From Pseudomonas sp. SST3 (GTDB lineage: Bacteria; Pseudomonadota; Gammaproteobacteria; Pseudomonadales; Pseudomonadaceae): a DNA stretch of 64,000 nucleotides. Where the stretch lies: the NCBI RefSeq assembly GCF_003325755.1, contig NZ_QORI02000003.1, positions 62,001 to 126,000 on the forward strand, read 5' to 3'. The stretch's first letter is position 1. Each line of letters begins with the position of its first letter. This document shows positions 25,901-40,573 of the stretch, one piece after another. Below the pieces are notes generated by a model, which saw only the letters and a list, made by a program, of their open reading frames with translations, had not been told where the DNA came from and ran no database searches. The translations under genes were made by a program, and so were the position numbers.

Positions 25901-26940
25901 CAGATGTCCGTCTGCCCTGCCAGGCTGACCAGCTCGCGCACCACAGCAGTGGCGAAGCATCCGGTCGGCAGGACGAATTCAAGTTGCAGAATGTCAGGCT
26001 CGGGATAATGCCACGACAAGCCGCCGATGGGGAGGCGAAGAATGCGCCGTTCATGCTTCATGCCGGCTTCTGCGAGCCATTTGGCGATTGACGGTTCCGC
26101 TTCGGCGATAGCCGTCTCCGCCGCCCGTATTACGCCGGCTGCGGGTGAGTCCCCAGCGCCCCATAGCGGGCCGGTCGGGTGCAGATCGAGCACCGCCAGC
26201 CGTGGATCGTTGCACTCGGCTTCGCCGGCCGGAAAAAAACTGCGGCTATCGGTGAATGCCAGCAGATCGCCGACCTGCGCCTGATCCCAGCTACCCGCAG
26301 CAACCCGCTCGGCCAGGAGCCGGTTGAACAGATAGCTGCGCCCCGCCGAGAGCAAACGCGAGCGCAGATTGCGTTGAACCGGCAGTTCCTGGCGCGCGGC
26401 ATATTCACGTGCGCCATGGACATTGCCGCCCTCGAAGCCAAACCGTTGCAGGCCGAAATAGTTGGGCACGCCGTGGGTCCTGATTCGTTCGAGGCGAGCA
26501 TCCAGCGCTGTTCGATCCGCCCGTAGCTCGGTCAGGCGCAGGGTGAAACCGTTGGCCGAATGGGCACCGCGCTGCAGCTTGCGCTGATGGCGACCCGCAC
26601 TGAGGATCTTCAGCGTTTCGTCTTCGGCCCTGTCCAGCTGCGGATCGGCCTTGCCAGGCAGATGCAGACTGAACCACTGGCGGGTCAGCGCCTGACGATC
26701 CTTCAAGCCGGCATAGCTGATATTCCGTGCCGGCACGCCGGCCGCTCGGGCGATCCTGCGGGCCGCCTCCTCGGTATTGAGGTTGCGCTTTTCTACCCAG
26801 AGCCAGAGGTGCTCACCGGTGCCGGACAAGGGAATATTCAATACCTCGTCGACCTGGAAATCCTCGGCGACCGCCTTGAGAACTGCAGTGCCACAGGGTC
26901 CGCCATGGGCCCTGGGGCCAAGCAACTGATCTTCCGTCAT
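25900..26940 (-). CDS. truD: tRNA pseudouridine(13) synthase TruD
   Basis: 346 residues. The catalytic Asp lies in the [16 protein letters not shown] motif (about residues 76-91), with further family blocks [11 protein letters not shown] and [15 protein letters not shown]. It makes pseudouridine 13 in tRNA-Glu and others. It overlaps ispF by 4 bases at its start (ATGA) and surE by 1 base at its end, so expression is tightly coupled. Confidence 0.97.
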   Translation of the reverse strand: MTEDQLLGPRAHGGPCGTAVLKAVAEDFQVDEVLNIPLSGTGEHLWLWVEKRNLNTEEAARRIARAAGVPARNISYAGLKDRQALTRQWFSLHLPGKADPQLDRAEDETLKILSAGRHQRKLQRGAHSANGFTLRLTELRADRTALDARLERIRTHGVPNYFGLQRFGFEGGNVHGAREYAARQELPVQRNLRSRLLSAGRSYLFNRLLAERVAAGSWDQAQVGDLLAFTDSRSFFPAGEAECNDPRLAVLDLHPTGPLWGAGDSPAAGVIRAAETAIAEAEPSIAKWLAEAGMKHERRILRLPIGGLSWHYPEPDILQLEFVLPTGCFATAVVRELVSLAGQTDI

Positions 26941-27410
26941 GCCTTGACCAGCAGCGCGACGGCATGCACGGCGATGCCTTCTTCACGCCCGGCGAAGCCA
27001 AGCTTCTCGGTAGTAGTGGCTTTGACGTTGACCTGATCCAGATCGACTTGCAGGTCTTCAGCGATATGCCCGCGCATCGTTTCGATGTGGGGAGCCATTT
27101 TCGGCGCCTGCGCGACGATCGTGGCATCAACATTACCGACCTTCCAGCCCTTGCCCTGCACCTGCTTGAGCACGTGCCGCAGCAGCGCCCGGCTGTCGGC
27201 GCCCTTGAATTGCGGGTCGGTATCCGGGAAGTGCTTGCCGATGTCTCCCAGCGCCGCGGCGCCGAGCAGCGCATCGCTCAAGGCATGCAGCACCACGTCG
27301 CCGTCCGAATGAGCCAGCAGACCGAACCTGTGAGGAATCCGCACCCCGCCGAGGGTAACGAACTCGCCCTCGCCGAAGCGGTGCACGTCATAGCCGTGGC
27401 CGATACGCAT
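26937..27410 (-). CDS. ispF: 2-C-methyl-D-erythritol 2,4-cyclodiphosphate synthase
   Basis: 157 residues. Metal-binding [12 protein letters not shown] (Asp8, His10) and [19 protein letters not shown] (His42) are present, as is FPDTD. It forms the cyclic diphosphate in the non-mevalonate isoprenoid pathway as a trimer. It is the first gene of the ispF-truD-surE-pcm run. ispD lies 6.6 kb away in the same window and is not fused to it. Confidence 0.97.
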   Translation of the reverse strand: MRIGHGYDVHRFGEGEFVTLGGVRIPHRFGLLAHSDGDVVLHALSDALLGAAALGDIGKHFPDTDPQFKGADSRALLRHVLKQVQGKGWKVGNVDATIVAQAPKMAPHIETMRGHIAEDLQVDLDQVNVKATTTEKLGFAGREEGIAVHAVALLVKA

Positions 27411-27600
27411 AGTCTGAATACCCTGAAAAAGATCAGCTCGGGATTCTACAGGACGCGGCGGCAGGTTGAAGCCAGATGGCAGCCAACATGCTTTTCGAAG
27501 GATCGATACCGGTAATGGGCACCATCAACCGATTCGATCATGCATCGGAAAATCCCGATATATAGTTCGCCCCATCGCGATATGCCGAAACAGACGAACC

Positions 27601-27903
27601 ATGCCCGACGAACTCGACGACATCATCAAGGCACTTGCCCATCCCCTGCGCCGGGAAATCCTGCAGTGGCTGAAAGAGCCGCAGCGCTATTTTCCCGAGC
27701 AGCACCATTCGTTGGAAAACGGCGTTTGTGCCGGACAGATCGACCAACGCGCCGGGCTGTCGCAATCGACCGTCTCGGCGCACCTGGCGACCTTGCAAAG
27801 GGCTGGGCTGATCACCAATCGCAAGGTCGGTCAGTGGCATTTCTTCAAGCGCAACGAGCCGGTCATCGCCACCTTTCTGGCTCGTCTCGCCGAGCAACTT
27901 TGA
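27601..27903 (+). CDS. ArsR-family winged-helix repressor
   Basis: 100 residues from the ATG at 27601. The helix-turn-helix is QRAGLSQSTVSAHLATLQRAGL, with a beta wing ITNRKVGQWHFFKRN. There is no CxC metal-binding motif in helix 3, and its one Cys (VCAGQ) is alone, so metal sensing is unlikely; electrophile or redox sensing is possible. It lies 40 bases ahead of the xenobiotic reductase gene in the same direction and probably controls it. AT-rich CGATATATAG and ATCGCGATAT elements precede it (27556-27590) and may be its promoter/operator. Confidence 0.88.
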   Translation: MPDELDDIIKALAHPLRREILQWLKEPQRYFPEQHHSLENGVCAGQIDQRAGLSQSTVSAHLATLQRAGLITNRKVGQWHFFKRNEPVIATFLARLAEQL

Positions 27904-27943
27904 GCGTCTTACCGCCCCGTACTGAAACAGGAGCAGCATCGCT

Positions 27944-28993
27944 ATGCCCACACTTTTCGACCCGATCAAGATCGGCGAATTCGAACTGGCCAACCGCATC
28001 ATCATGGCCCCCCTGACGCGCTGCCGCGCCGAGCCAGGCCGCGTGCCCGGTGACCTGATCGCCGAGTACTACGCCCAGCGCGCCGATGCCGGCCTGATCA
28101 TCAGCGAAGCCACCTCGGTCACGCCGATGGGTGTCGGCTATCCGGACACGCCAGGCATCTGGTCTTCCGAGCAAGTCCAAGGCTGGAAGAAGGTTACCGA
28201 CGCGGTACATGCCAAAGGCGGCAAGATAGTTCTGCAACTCTGGCATGTCGGCCGGATTTCCGATCCGATCTACCTCGACGGCCAGCTTCCAGTCGCACCG
28301 AGCGCCATCAAACCAGCCGGACACGTCAGCCTGGTTCGCCCGATGAAGAGCTACGAAACGCCGCGCGCGCTGGAGACCGACGAAATCGCGGGCATCGTCG
28401 AGGCCTATCGCAAAGGCGCCGAAAATGCGCGTGAAGCCGGTTTCGACGGCCTCGAGATTCATGGTGCCAATGGCTACCTGCTCGACCAGTTCCTGCAGGA
28501 CAGCACTAACCAGCGAACCGACCAGTACGGTGGCTCCCTGGAGAACCGAGCGCGTCTACTGCTGGAAGTAACCGATGCCGCGATCAGCATCTGGGGCGCC
28601 GGCCGTGTTGGGGTGCATCTGGCACCGCGAGCCGATTCCCATGACATGGGCGATTCAAACCGCGCTGAGACCTTTGGCTATGTCGCCCGTGAACTGGGCA
28701 AGCGTGGGATCGCCTTTATCTGCACGCGCGAGAAGGCCGGCGAAGACAGCCTCGGTCCGCAACTGAAGCAGATTTTCGGCGGCGTCTACATCGCCAATGA
28801 ACGCTTTACCAAGGACCAGGCGGACACCTGGCTGGCGGAAGGCAAGGCCGATGCCGTGGCCTTCGGCATCCCCTACATCGCCAACCCGGATCTGGTCCAG
28901 CGCCTACGCCAGGACGCGCCGCTCAACGACCCTCGCCCTGAGCTGTTCTACGCGAAAGGGGCCGAAGGCTACACCGATTATCCATCGCTCTAG
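27944..28993 (+). CDS. xenB: Old Yellow Enzyme family xenobiotic/alkene reductase
   Basis: 349 residues, strongly resembling Pseudomonas XenB. An FMN-containing NADPH-dependent TIM barrel: NRIIMAPLTRCRAEPGRVPG at the FMN entrance, QLWHVGRIS, the substrate-binding pair in LEIHGANGYLLDQF, then YGGSLENRARLLLE, and VGVHLAPR. It reduces activated C=C bonds, nitro compounds and nitrate esters. AGGAG precedes the ATG. It forms a unit with the ArsR gene upstream and ends at a strong terminator. Confidence 0.9.
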   Translation: MPTLFDPIKIGEFELANRIIMAPLTRCRAEPGRVPGDLIAEYYAQRADAGLIISEATSVTPMGVGYPDTPGIWSSEQVQGWKKVTDAVHAKGGKIVLQLWHVGRISDPIYLDGQLPVAPSAIKPAGHVSLVRPMKSYETPRALETDEIAGIVEAYRKGAENAREAGFDGLEIHGANGYLLDQFLQDSTNQRTDQYGGSLENRARLLLEVTDAAISIWGAGRVGVHLAPRADSHDMGDSNRAETFGYVARELGKRGIAFICTREKAGEDSLGPQLKQIFGGVYIANERFTKDQADTWLAEGKADAVAFGIPYIANPDLVQRLRQDAPLNDPRPELFYAKGAEGYTDYPSL

Positions 28994-29006
28994 CTCCTTG
29001 CGATGG

Positions 29007-29043
29007 AAAGGCCCGACCGGAAGCTCCGGTCGGGCCTTTTTTT
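29007..29043 (+). terminator. Terminator of the arsR-xenB unit
   Basis: AAAGGCCCGACCGG pairs with CCGGTCGGGCCTTT around AAGCT, followed by a run of seven T ending at 29043. Confidence 0.95.
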
Positions 29044-29165
29044 GGTTCAACCGTCTCGGATCAGCACCGACAGATGCACTGTCATGTGCGTAATCTTCGA
29101 AGAACCACCCTTAACCCGCTCTTGCAGGCGCCAGCTTGCTGGCCCCTATAAACAGGCCACCGCTC

Positions 29166-30011
29166 TCAGACTTTCAACGCCTGCGCATGGTGTCGCAGAT
29201 GGTCATCGATAAAGCTGCTGATGAAGTAGTAGCTGTGGTCGTAACCAGGCTGAATGCGCAGCGTCAGCGGGTGCTCTGCGGCCTTGGCGGCCGCCTCGAG
29301 CGCTTCAGGCTTAAGCTGATTGGCCATGAAGTCGTCGCGATCGCCCTGATCTACCAGGATCGGCAGTTTCTCTTCCGCTTTGGCGAGCAGCGAACAGGCG
29401 TCCCACTCCCGCCAGCGTGAACGATCACCGCCGAGGTAACCGGAGAAGGCCTTTTCACCCCAGGGGCAGTCGGCCGGGTTGGTGATCGGCGCGAACGCCG
29501 AAAGCGACTGGTAACGCCCGGGGTTTCTCAACGCGCAAACCAGAGCCCCATGCCCACCCATGGAGTGCCCACTGATGCCTCGCTTGTCCGATACCGGAAA
29601 GTTCGCCTCGATCAGCGCCGGCAACTCATCCACTACATAGTCGTGCATGCGGTAATGCTGGGCCCAGGGCTCTTGCGTGGCGTTGAGGTAGAACCCTGCA
29701 CCGAGGCCGAAATCATAGGCTGCATTGGGGTCGTCGGGTACGTCTGGGCCACGCGGACTGGTATCGGGCGCGACGATGATCAAGCCAAGCTCGGCGGCCA
29801 ATCGATGGGCGCCGGCTTTCTGCATGAAGTTCTCGTCGGTACAGGTCAGGCCGGACAGCCAGTACAGCACCGGCAGTTTCTCGCCCTGCTCGGCCTGGGG
29901 CGGCAGATACACCGCGAAGACCATGTCGCAGCTCAAACTGGTCGAGCGATGTCGATAGCGCTTATGCCAACCGCCGAAGCTCTTTTGGCAGGAAATATTC
30001 TCGAGACTCAT
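29166..30011 (-). CDS. fghA: S-formylglutathione hydrolase
   Basis: 281 residues from the ATG at 30011 ([19 protein letters not shown]). An esterase-D type alpha/beta hydrolase: nucleophile Ser in [10 protein letters not shown], acid in DQGDRDDF, His in PGYDHSYYF. Also present is the family-typical [21 protein letters not shown]. It completes glutathione-dependent formaldehyde oxidation by releasing formate and glutathione. It lies 87 bases downstream of adhC on the same strand. Confidence 0.96.
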   Translation of the reverse strand: MSLENISCQKSFGGWHKRYRHRSTSLSCDMVFAVYLPPQAEQGEKLPVLYWLSGLTCTDENFMQKAGAHRLAAELGLIIVAPDTSPRGPDVPDDPNAAYDFGLGAGFYLNATQEPWAQHYRMHDYVVDELPALIEANFPVSDKRGISGHSMGGHGALVCALRNPGRYQSLSAFAPITNPADCPWGEKAFSGYLGGDRSRWREWDACSLLAKAEEKLPILVDQGDRDDFMANQLKPEALEAAAKAAEHPLTLRIQPGYDHSYYFISSFIDDHLRHHAQALKV

Positions 30012-30098
30012 AGGCCCTCCGGGCAGCGCCAAGCAGCAAGCCACAAGCGGCAAGCAACGCCTGGCCACTTGAAGCTTGGAACGTGTCGCTTGCGGCTA
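30012..30098. repeat. Degenerate AAGC-rich repeat between adhC and fghA
   Basis: The gap holds several approximate CAAGC/AAGCGGCAAGC units, including AGCAAGCCACAAGCGGCAAG on the plus strand and their inverse GCTTGAAG/GCTTGCGGC. It resembles short intergenic repeats seen in Pseudomonas genomes; it could form mRNA hairpins that tune fghA relative to adhC. Confidence 0.5.
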
Positions 30099-31346
<1,248 letters not shown>

Positions 31347-31363
31347 TCATGAGGAGGCGGATC

Positions 31364-32263
31364 GTGAGTCGCTGGGAAGGCCTGGACGAGTTTGTCGCCG
31401 TAGCCGAGTGCGGAAACTTCATGCGCGCCGCCGAGCAGCTGCGGGTGTCTTCCTCGCACGTCAGCCGGCAAGTGGCGCGGCTCGAAGAGCGGCTACAGGC
31501 CCGCCTGCTCTACCGCACTACGCGACGTGTCTCGCTGACCGAGGCCGGTCATACCTTTCTGGCGCGCTGCCAGCGCCTCGTCGAAGAGCGGGACGAAGCC
31601 TTTCACGCAATCAGCGATTTGCACGCTGCGCCAACCGGCCTGCTGCGCATGACTGCAGCAGTCGCCTATGGCGAGCGTTTCATCGTACCGCTGGTGAACG
31701 AGTTCATGGCGCAGCACCCGCAGCTGCGAGTCGAGATAGATCTCTCCAACCGCACCCTGGATCTGGTTCAGGAGGGCTACGATCTGGCGATACGTCTGGG
31801 CCGACTCAGCGAGTCACGCCTGGTCGCGACGCGCATCGCTCCACGAGCCATGTATCTTTGCGCGGCGCCGGCTTACCTCGAGCGCTACGGGCGACCGCAT
31901 ACGCTGTCGGAACTGGCGCGGCATAACTGCCTGGTGGGCACGGGTGACACCTGGATGCTTCAGGTAGATGGGCGCGAGCAGCCATTCAAACCCTCCGGCA
32001 ACTGGCGCTGTAACAGCGGCCAGGCGGTGCTCGACGCCGCGCTTCGTGGTTTCGGCCTCTGCCAGCTGCCGGATTACTACGTGCAGGAGCCGCTGCGTCG
32101 AGGTGAGCTGGTTTCGCTACTGGAAGCCAACCAACCACCGAATACGGCAGTCTGGGCCGTCTATCCGCAACGCCGCTATCCGCTACCGAAAGTCCGTCTT
32201 CTGATCCAGGCGCTTAAGGAAGGGCTTGCTAAACGATCCGAGTATCACAGGCAATGCGATTGA
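31364..32263 (+). CDS. gfnR: LysR-type regulator of formaldehyde detoxification
   Basis: 299 residues from a GTG at 31364, preceded by GAGGAGG; an ATG 15 bases upstream lies on that ribosome site and is less likely. The N-terminal winged helix-turn-helix is NFMRAAEQLRVSSSHVSRQV; a periplasmic-binding-protein-like effector domain spans about residues 90-290. It diverges from adhC, as gfnR does in P. aeruginosa (from memory), and likely activates adhC-fghA on formaldehyde. Confidence 0.85.
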   Translation: MSRWEGLDEFVAVAECGNFMRAAEQLRVSSSHVSRQVARLEERLQARLLYRTTRRVSLTEAGHTFLARCQRLVEERDEAFHAISDLHAAPTGLLRMTAAVAYGERFIVPLVNEFMAQHPQLRVEIDLSNRTLDLVQEGYDLAIRLGRLSESRLVATRIAPRAMYLCAAPAYLERYGRPHTLSELARHNCLVGTGDTWMLQVDGREQPFKPSGNWRCNSGQAVLDAALRGFGLCQLPDYYVQEPLRRGELVSLLEANQPPNTAVWAVYPQRRYPLPKVRLLIQALKEGLAKRSEYHRQCD

Positions 32264-32396
32264 ATTGCAGCTGCGCCGCGCGTCCGACTGCCGAACTCAG
32301 GTGGAACCCGCGTATGAAGGCCACGTCGATATTCCTGTAGCCGGTGCCCTTTGCCATTTGCCTGGAGCTACCCGGCGATTCAATCAGGAGGACATC

Positions 32397-32711
32397 ATGC
32401 AGATTCTGGTGAACAGCAATCACAGCGTCAACGTGACCAGCAACCTCGAGGAGCACGTAAAGGCAACGGTGGAGAGTGAGCTGGAACGTTTCGATGATCA
32501 GCTGACCCGGGTCGAAGTTCATCTCAACGACGAGAACAGCGGAAAAAGCGGCCCTCAGGATAAGCGCTGTCAGATGGAAGCCAGGGTCAAAGGCCACGAA
32601 CCGATCTCAACGACCCATAAGGCGGACTCCCTGACGCTCGCCATCGACGGCGCCGCCGAGAAGCTCAGCCATGCTTTGGCGCATGCGCTGGATAAACTCA
32701 ACCATCACTGA
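32397..32711 (+). CDS. HPF/RaiA-type ribosome hibernation factor
   Basis: 104 residues from the ATG at 32397, with AGGAGG upstream. A short HPF domain: opening MQILVNSNHSVNVTSNLEEHV, the beta strand VEVHLNDEN, then MEARVKGHEPISTTHKADSL, and helix AIDGAAEKLSHALAHALDKL. It binds the small-subunit mRNA channel to silence idle ribosomes. Pseudomonas usually has a main hpf near rpoN, so this is probably an extra paralogue. The next gene, 80 bases on, encodes an eRF1-like protein. Confidence 0.88.
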   Translation: MQILVNSNHSVNVTSNLEEHVKATVESELERFDDQLTRVEVHLNDENSGKSGPQDKRCQMEARVKGHEPISTTHKADSLTLAIDGAAEKLSHALAHALDKLNHH

Positions 32712-32791
32712 CAGCGACCCGCTAACGACCTGCCGAACCAGGCCGTCCATACCACGAGGGACCGAATCAACCGATTACAGTGAGGCCGTGC

Positions 32792-33958
32792 ATGAACAGA
32801 TTGCTCGATCGTGAAACCATGTCCCAACTGCTGGCAAAACGCGAAGCCCCTTGCCTGTCGCTTTACCAGCCGACCCATCGCAGCTTTCCCGAACGCCAGC
32901 AAGACCCTATCCGCTTCAAGCATCTGGTGCGGGAACTGGAGGATTCACTTAAGCAGCAAGGCCGTGCCGATCAGGCCAAGACGCTTCTCAAGCCGTTTTA
33001 CGCATTGATCGATGACGTCGATTTCTGGAACTTTAACCGTGACGGGCTTGCCGTATTTGGCGCCGCCGATTATTTCGAAGTGTTCCGCCTGCAGCGCAGC
33101 GTGCCGGAACTGGCAGTCGCCAACGATCGAATGCATCTCAAGCCGTTGCTGCGTATCGCCCAGTCCGCCGACCGCTACCAGATCCTCGCGATTACCCTGG
33201 ATTCGGTACGCCTGTTCGAGGGCAACCGTGACGGCATCGACGAAGTGCAGCTCGCCGATGGCGTTCCGAAGACCGTTGAAGAAGCGCTTGGCCGCGAGCT
33301 GACGGAAAAGGGCCAGACCGGTTTCCCTCAGGGCTTCAGTCGAGCCAGCGAGCGGGGCGACCCGATGCAGATGGAAAGCGGCGGCGCCGGCCGGCAGGAT
33401 GAAATCGACAGGGATCGCGAGCGATTCTTCCGAGAGGTGGACCGCGCCATTCTCGAGCACCATAGCCGCAAGTCCCGGCTGCCCTTGATTCTTGCAGCGC
33501 TTCCAGAACACCAGTTCCATTTCCGCAAACTCAGCCACAACGAGTTCCTGTTGCCGGAGGGCATCGAGAACGATGCATCGCTACTCAGTCACGATGAGCT
33601 ACGAGAAAAGAGCTGGCTGGTCATGCAGCCGCGCTATATCAAGCGCCTCGAAGGCTTCATCAACCAATACGGAGAATCGCGTGGCCAGGGCCTCGCCACC
33701 GACCAGCTGGAGCAGATCGGCCAGGCGACGATCGAAGGACGCGTAGCGACGCTGCTGGTGGAAGCCGAACGGCAAATTCCAGGTGTAGCGAATAAGCAGC
33801 AGGGCAAAGCGATGGCGGTCGATGACGGTTCGGCGACGACGCCCGATCTGCTCGATGAATTGACTATCTGGACCCTAGAGCAAGGCGGCGAGGTAATCTC
33901 GGTGCCCACCGAACGCATGCCAACCCAGAGCGGCGCCGCTGCGATCTATCGCTACTAG
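32792..33958 (+). CDS. Bacterial archaeo-eukaryotic release factor-like protein (baeRF type)
   Basis: 388 residues from the ATG at 32792, with GAGG upstream. The chain resembles the bacterial eRF1-related baeRF families: an N-terminal alpha/beta domain (APCLSLYQPTHRS, FNRDGLAVFGA), a middle RNase H-like domain with a flexible loop ESGGAGRQDEIDRDRERFF where true eRF1 carries the GGQ loop, and a C-terminal L7Ae-like domain (GRVATLLVEAERQIPG, ELTIWTLEQGGEVISVP). The canonical GGQ is not exact here. It is proposed to act on stalled or resting ribosomes. The pairing with HPF supports a ribosome-rescue or hibernation role; that role is inference. Confidence 0.8.
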   Translation: MNRLLDRETMSQLLAKREAPCLSLYQPTHRSFPERQQDPIRFKHLVRELEDSLKQQGRADQAKTLLKPFYALIDDVDFWNFNRDGLAVFGAADYFEVFRLQRSVPELAVANDRMHLKPLLRIAQSADRYQILAITLDSVRLFEGNRDGIDEVQLADGVPKTVEEALGRELTEKGQTGFPQGFSRASERGDPMQMESGGAGRQDEIDRDRERFFREVDRAILEHHSRKSRLPLILAALPEHQFHFRKLSHNEFLLPEGIENDASLLSHDELREKSWLVMQPRYIKRLEGFINQYGESRGQGLATDQLEQIGQATIEGRVATLLVEAERQIPGVANKQQGKAMAVDDGSATTPDLLDELTIWTLEQGGEVISVPTERMPTQSGAAAIYRY

Positions 33959-34035
33959 TCAATCAGCAACGACCTGGCGGGAGCAACGCACCGGATCTCC
34001 CGCCTTGATCTGGCCACGCAACACAGCGCCTGCCG

Positions 34036-34740
34036 TCAGGACCGCCGGCGCTGCTCCAGCCATTGCAAGTCTTCCGGGCGAGTCACTTTCAGGTTATCCG
34101 CACGCCCCTCGATCAGCCTTGGATTATGCCCCGCCCACTCCATTGCCGACGCTTCATCGGTAATGGCCGCGCCCGCCGCGAGCGCGTCAGCAAGCGCATC
34201 GCGCAAGGCTCCGAGACGAAACATCTGCGGAGTGAATGCCTGCCAGATCACACTGCGATCGATGGTTTCCTGAACGCGACCCTCGGGATCAGCTCGCTTG
34301 AGCGTGTCCCGAGCAGGCACCGCGAGCAGACCACCGACCTGATCGTCCATCAATTCGACCAACAGTCGGTCTAGGTCTGCACGAGAAAGATTGGGCCGCG
34401 CCGCATCGTGCACCAACACCCAATCGTCTTTTCGCGCGCCCAGTTCTGATAGCCGGATCAGCCCAGCGAGCACCGAATCGGCGCGCTCGGCACCGCCATC
34501 GGCACGCCGAACACGCGGGTCGTTGGCGCAACCTAGTTCAGGCCAGTAGGGATCTCCAGCGGCCAAACTCACCACCAGCCCCTGCAGCCCCGAGTGATCG
34601 AGAAAGCAGTCGAGGGTATGTTCGATAATGGTTTTGCCGGCTAGAAGCAGGTACTGCTTGGGTCGATCGGCCTGCATGCGGCTGCCGATACCAGCAGCCG
34701 GAATGACGACCCAGAATGAAGGGAGCATAGCCACGCTCAC
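34036..34740 (-). CDS. ispD: 2-C-methyl-D-erythritol 4-phosphate cytidylyltransferase
   Basis: 234 residues from a GTG at 34740 that overlaps the ftsB stop (GTGA); an ATG four codons later (34728) is a second possibility. The nucleotide site VIPAAGIGSRMQADRPKQY, VLVHDAARPN and the downstream ITDEASAMEW are complete. It activates methylerythritol phosphate with CTP in the isoprenoid pathway. It is the last gene of the pyrG-kdsA-eno-ftsB-ispD series. Confidence 0.96.
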   Translation of the reverse strand: MSVAMLPSFWVVIPAAGIGSRMQADRPKQYLLLAGKTIIEHTLDCFLDHSGLQGLVVSLAAGDPYWPELGCANDPRVRRADGGAERADSVLAGLIRLSELGARKDDWVLVHDAARPNLSRADLDRLLVELMDDQVGGLLAVPARDTLKRADPEGRVQETIDRSVIWQAFTPQMFRLGALRDALADALAAGAAITDEASAMEWAGHNPRLIEGRADNLKVTRPEDLQWLEQRRRS

Positions 34741-35015
34741 TCGGTGAGCTGGTAGAGAGTCTCGCCCTCTTTGACCATACCGAGCTCATGACGAGCACGT
34801 TCCTCGACGGTCTCCATGCCCTGTTTGAGCTCCATGACTTCGGCTTCGAGAATCCGGTTGCGCTCGAGAAGGCGCTGGTTCTCGCCCCTTTGCTCAGCAA
34901 TCTGTTTGTTCAACCCACTGACCTGAGCGAGACTTCCCTCGCCCACCCACAGGCGATACTGCAGGCCACCCAGCAGCAGGATCAGAACGACGAACAACCA
35001 GTGAGGACTGCGCAT
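34737..35015 (-). CDS. ftsB: Cell division protein FtsB
   Basis: 92 residues from the ATG at 35015; an ATG three codons upstream is an alternative and neither has a strong ribosome site. A short cytoplasmic N-terminus is followed by one membrane helix (LFVVLILLLGGLQYRLWV) and a periplasmic coiled coil (LNKQIAEQRGENQRLLERN), ending ELGMVKEGETLYQL. It forms the FtsQLB divisome complex. It overlaps ispD. Confidence 0.95.
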   Translation of the reverse strand: MRSPHWLFVVLILLLGGLQYRLWVGEGSLAQVSGLNKQIAEQRGENQRLLERNRILEAEVMELKQGMETVEERARHELGMVKEGETLYQLTE

Positions 35016-35149
35016 GGAAGGCATGAAGCGAATTCGGTTGGTTTCTATTGAAGGCGTATACGCGGCGGTCAACAACATGCTTCGGTTGTTCCTGCTGGCT
35101 GATTCGCCGGATGTCTGTGGCGACCTTAACAGCGCCGACGCTTATCCAC

Positions 35150-35177
35150 AAAAAAGGGCGACTACCGCCGCCCCTTT
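35150..35177 (-). terminator. eno terminator
   Basis: GGGCG (35156-35160) pairs with CGCCC (35169-35173) around an 8-base loop; six T follow on the minus strand (plus A at 35150-35155). The remaining bases up to the ftsB start presumably hold its promoter. Confidence 0.8.
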
Positions 35178-35192
35178 CTAGCATGCCTGGTA

Positions 35193-39010
<3,818 letters not shown>

Positions 39011-39129
39011 TTAAGCGGCCAGCGCCGCCGGGGAAAAGCGAAGGTGCCATCGCGCCTAAGGCGGCAATAGCGTAACTGCCACGGTTTTCGAAGAAAGCCG
39101 CAGAAGCTGTATTGGGACGGGAGCGTAGT

Positions 39130-40449
39130 CTACTTGAAAGACCCCTCCAGCTCAAACCTGGCGTCGGCCGGCGGCGTCCAGATCAGTGACAATGCCTGGA
39201 CATTCAGCTGAGGTAGATTGGCCACGGCAATGAGTTCGCCATCACGGTAGAGCAACGGCAGGCGTGAGCGGACGAAGCCCGGGACTCTCGCCTCGTTGAG
39301 CAATCGTTTGAGATCGCGCTTCCCGCGCCCAGGCAGTTTCAGCAACTCTCCACCCCGGCGATAACGCACTTGCAGCGGACCCTCACCGGCAGAGCCCGTC
39401 AGGCGCAGGCTGCCATTTCCCGGCAGCTGCAGGTCGCTATCCGGCCGCAGCCAGTCGACCATTGCTTCGGGGGCCACCAGCCAGGGCCCGGACAGCCACC
39501 AGATGAGCTCATCGGCCCGATGCAGCTCGCCAGCAGCCAACCGCCAGACCGGCGCGGCATCAGTGGCAGCGTCACGCAACACTTCCCAGCCGGCCCAATG
39601 ATCGCTATCGGGAAGCATCGTCCAATCTGCCAGCCAATGCCGCAAAGCATTGCGTTGGCGGGCGGGACTGAGCGCCTTCAATGAAGGCAGGGAAAGGCTC
39701 GGCAGGGCTAGCCAGGGATGACGACCTCCCGACTGTGCTTGCCGAAGATCCATCTCGGCCAGCTCGCTCAGCAAGTGCTGCGCCTCCCCAAGGTGCGCAG
39801 CCGCGCGTGCCATGTTGCCCGAGGCTCTCGGCCAGCGGTGCTGCAGTACCGGCATGACCCGATGCCGAAGGTAGTTTCGCGCGTGATCGGTGCACTGATT
39901 GCTCGGATCGTCTATCCAGACCAGCCCCTGCTCGTGGGCATAGGCATCCAATTCTTCGCGCCCGGCATCCAGCAGAGGTCGAACCAGCCAGCCTCCGCCC
40001 AGCGCTCGCGCTTCAGGCATGCCGGTAAGCCCGCGCACGCCTGCGCCGCGCAGCAGACGAAAGAGCAAGGTTTCAGCCTGATCGTCTCGATGCTGGGCAG
40101 TGAGCAGCACCTCAGCGGCGCTCAGCTGCTCGATGAATGCGGCATAACGAGCCTCTCGGGCCGCGCGCTCGAGGCTAGATCCAGGTTCGACTTGAGCGCG
40201 CACGACTTGCAGCTCGATGCCCAGCCCTTCGCAGACAGACCGACAATGTGCTGGCCAGCTGTCAGCAACAGACTGCAGCCCGTGATGAACATGGATCGCA
40301 CTTATCGGTGGGAGTGGCTCGCAAGCCGATAGCCGCGCCAACAGATGCAGTAGCACCGTCGAGTCGAGCCCCCCGGAAAATGCCACGCGCCAGCGCGGCG
40401 CGGTACGCCAGGGTTGCAACGCGTCAAGCAGGCGAGACTCGAGGGACAT
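39130..40449 (-). CDS. tilS: tRNA(Ile)-lysidine synthase
   Basis: 439 residues. The ATP pyrophosphatase P-loop VAFSGGLDSTVLLHLLARL is followed by HVHHGLQSVADSW, LTAQHRDDQAETLLFRLLRG and VWIDDPSNQCTDHARNYLRH. The C-terminal TilS domain follows (LPGRGKRDLKRLLNEARVPG). It converts cytidine 34 of tRNA-Ile to lysidine and so switches the anticodon from Met to Ile. It is monocistronic, with a 140-base gap to pyrG downstream. Confidence 0.96.
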   Translation of the reverse strand: MSLESRLLDALQPWRTAPRWRVAFSGGLDSTVLLHLLARLSACEPLPPISAIHVHHGLQSVADSWPAHCRSVCEGLGIELQVVRAQVEPGSSLERAAREARYAAFIEQLSAAEVLLTAQHRDDQAETLLFRLLRGAGVRGLTGMPEARALGGGWLVRPLLDAGREELDAYAHEQGLVWIDDPSNQCTDHARNYLRHRVMPVLQHRWPRASGNMARAAAHLGEAQHLLSELAEMDLRQAQSGGRHPWLALPSLSLPSLKALSPARQRNALRHWLADWTMLPDSDHWAGWEVLRDAATDAAPVWRLAAGELHRADELIWWLSGPWLVAPEAMVDWLRPDSDLQLPGNGSLRLTGSAGEGPLQVRYRRGGELLKLPGRGKRDLKRLLNEARVPGFVRSRLPLLYRDGELIAVANLPQLNVQALSLIWTPPADARFELEGSFK

Positions 40450-40573
40450 CGGTCAGCAGCTCCGAAAATACGAACATCAGCATAAACCGGAACGACAGGC
40501 GCAAGCAGATCGATCCCAGCACCCACCTGAAGACTTCATAGAACTGTCGTTAACGCGCCTTTTCTACAAGCAC

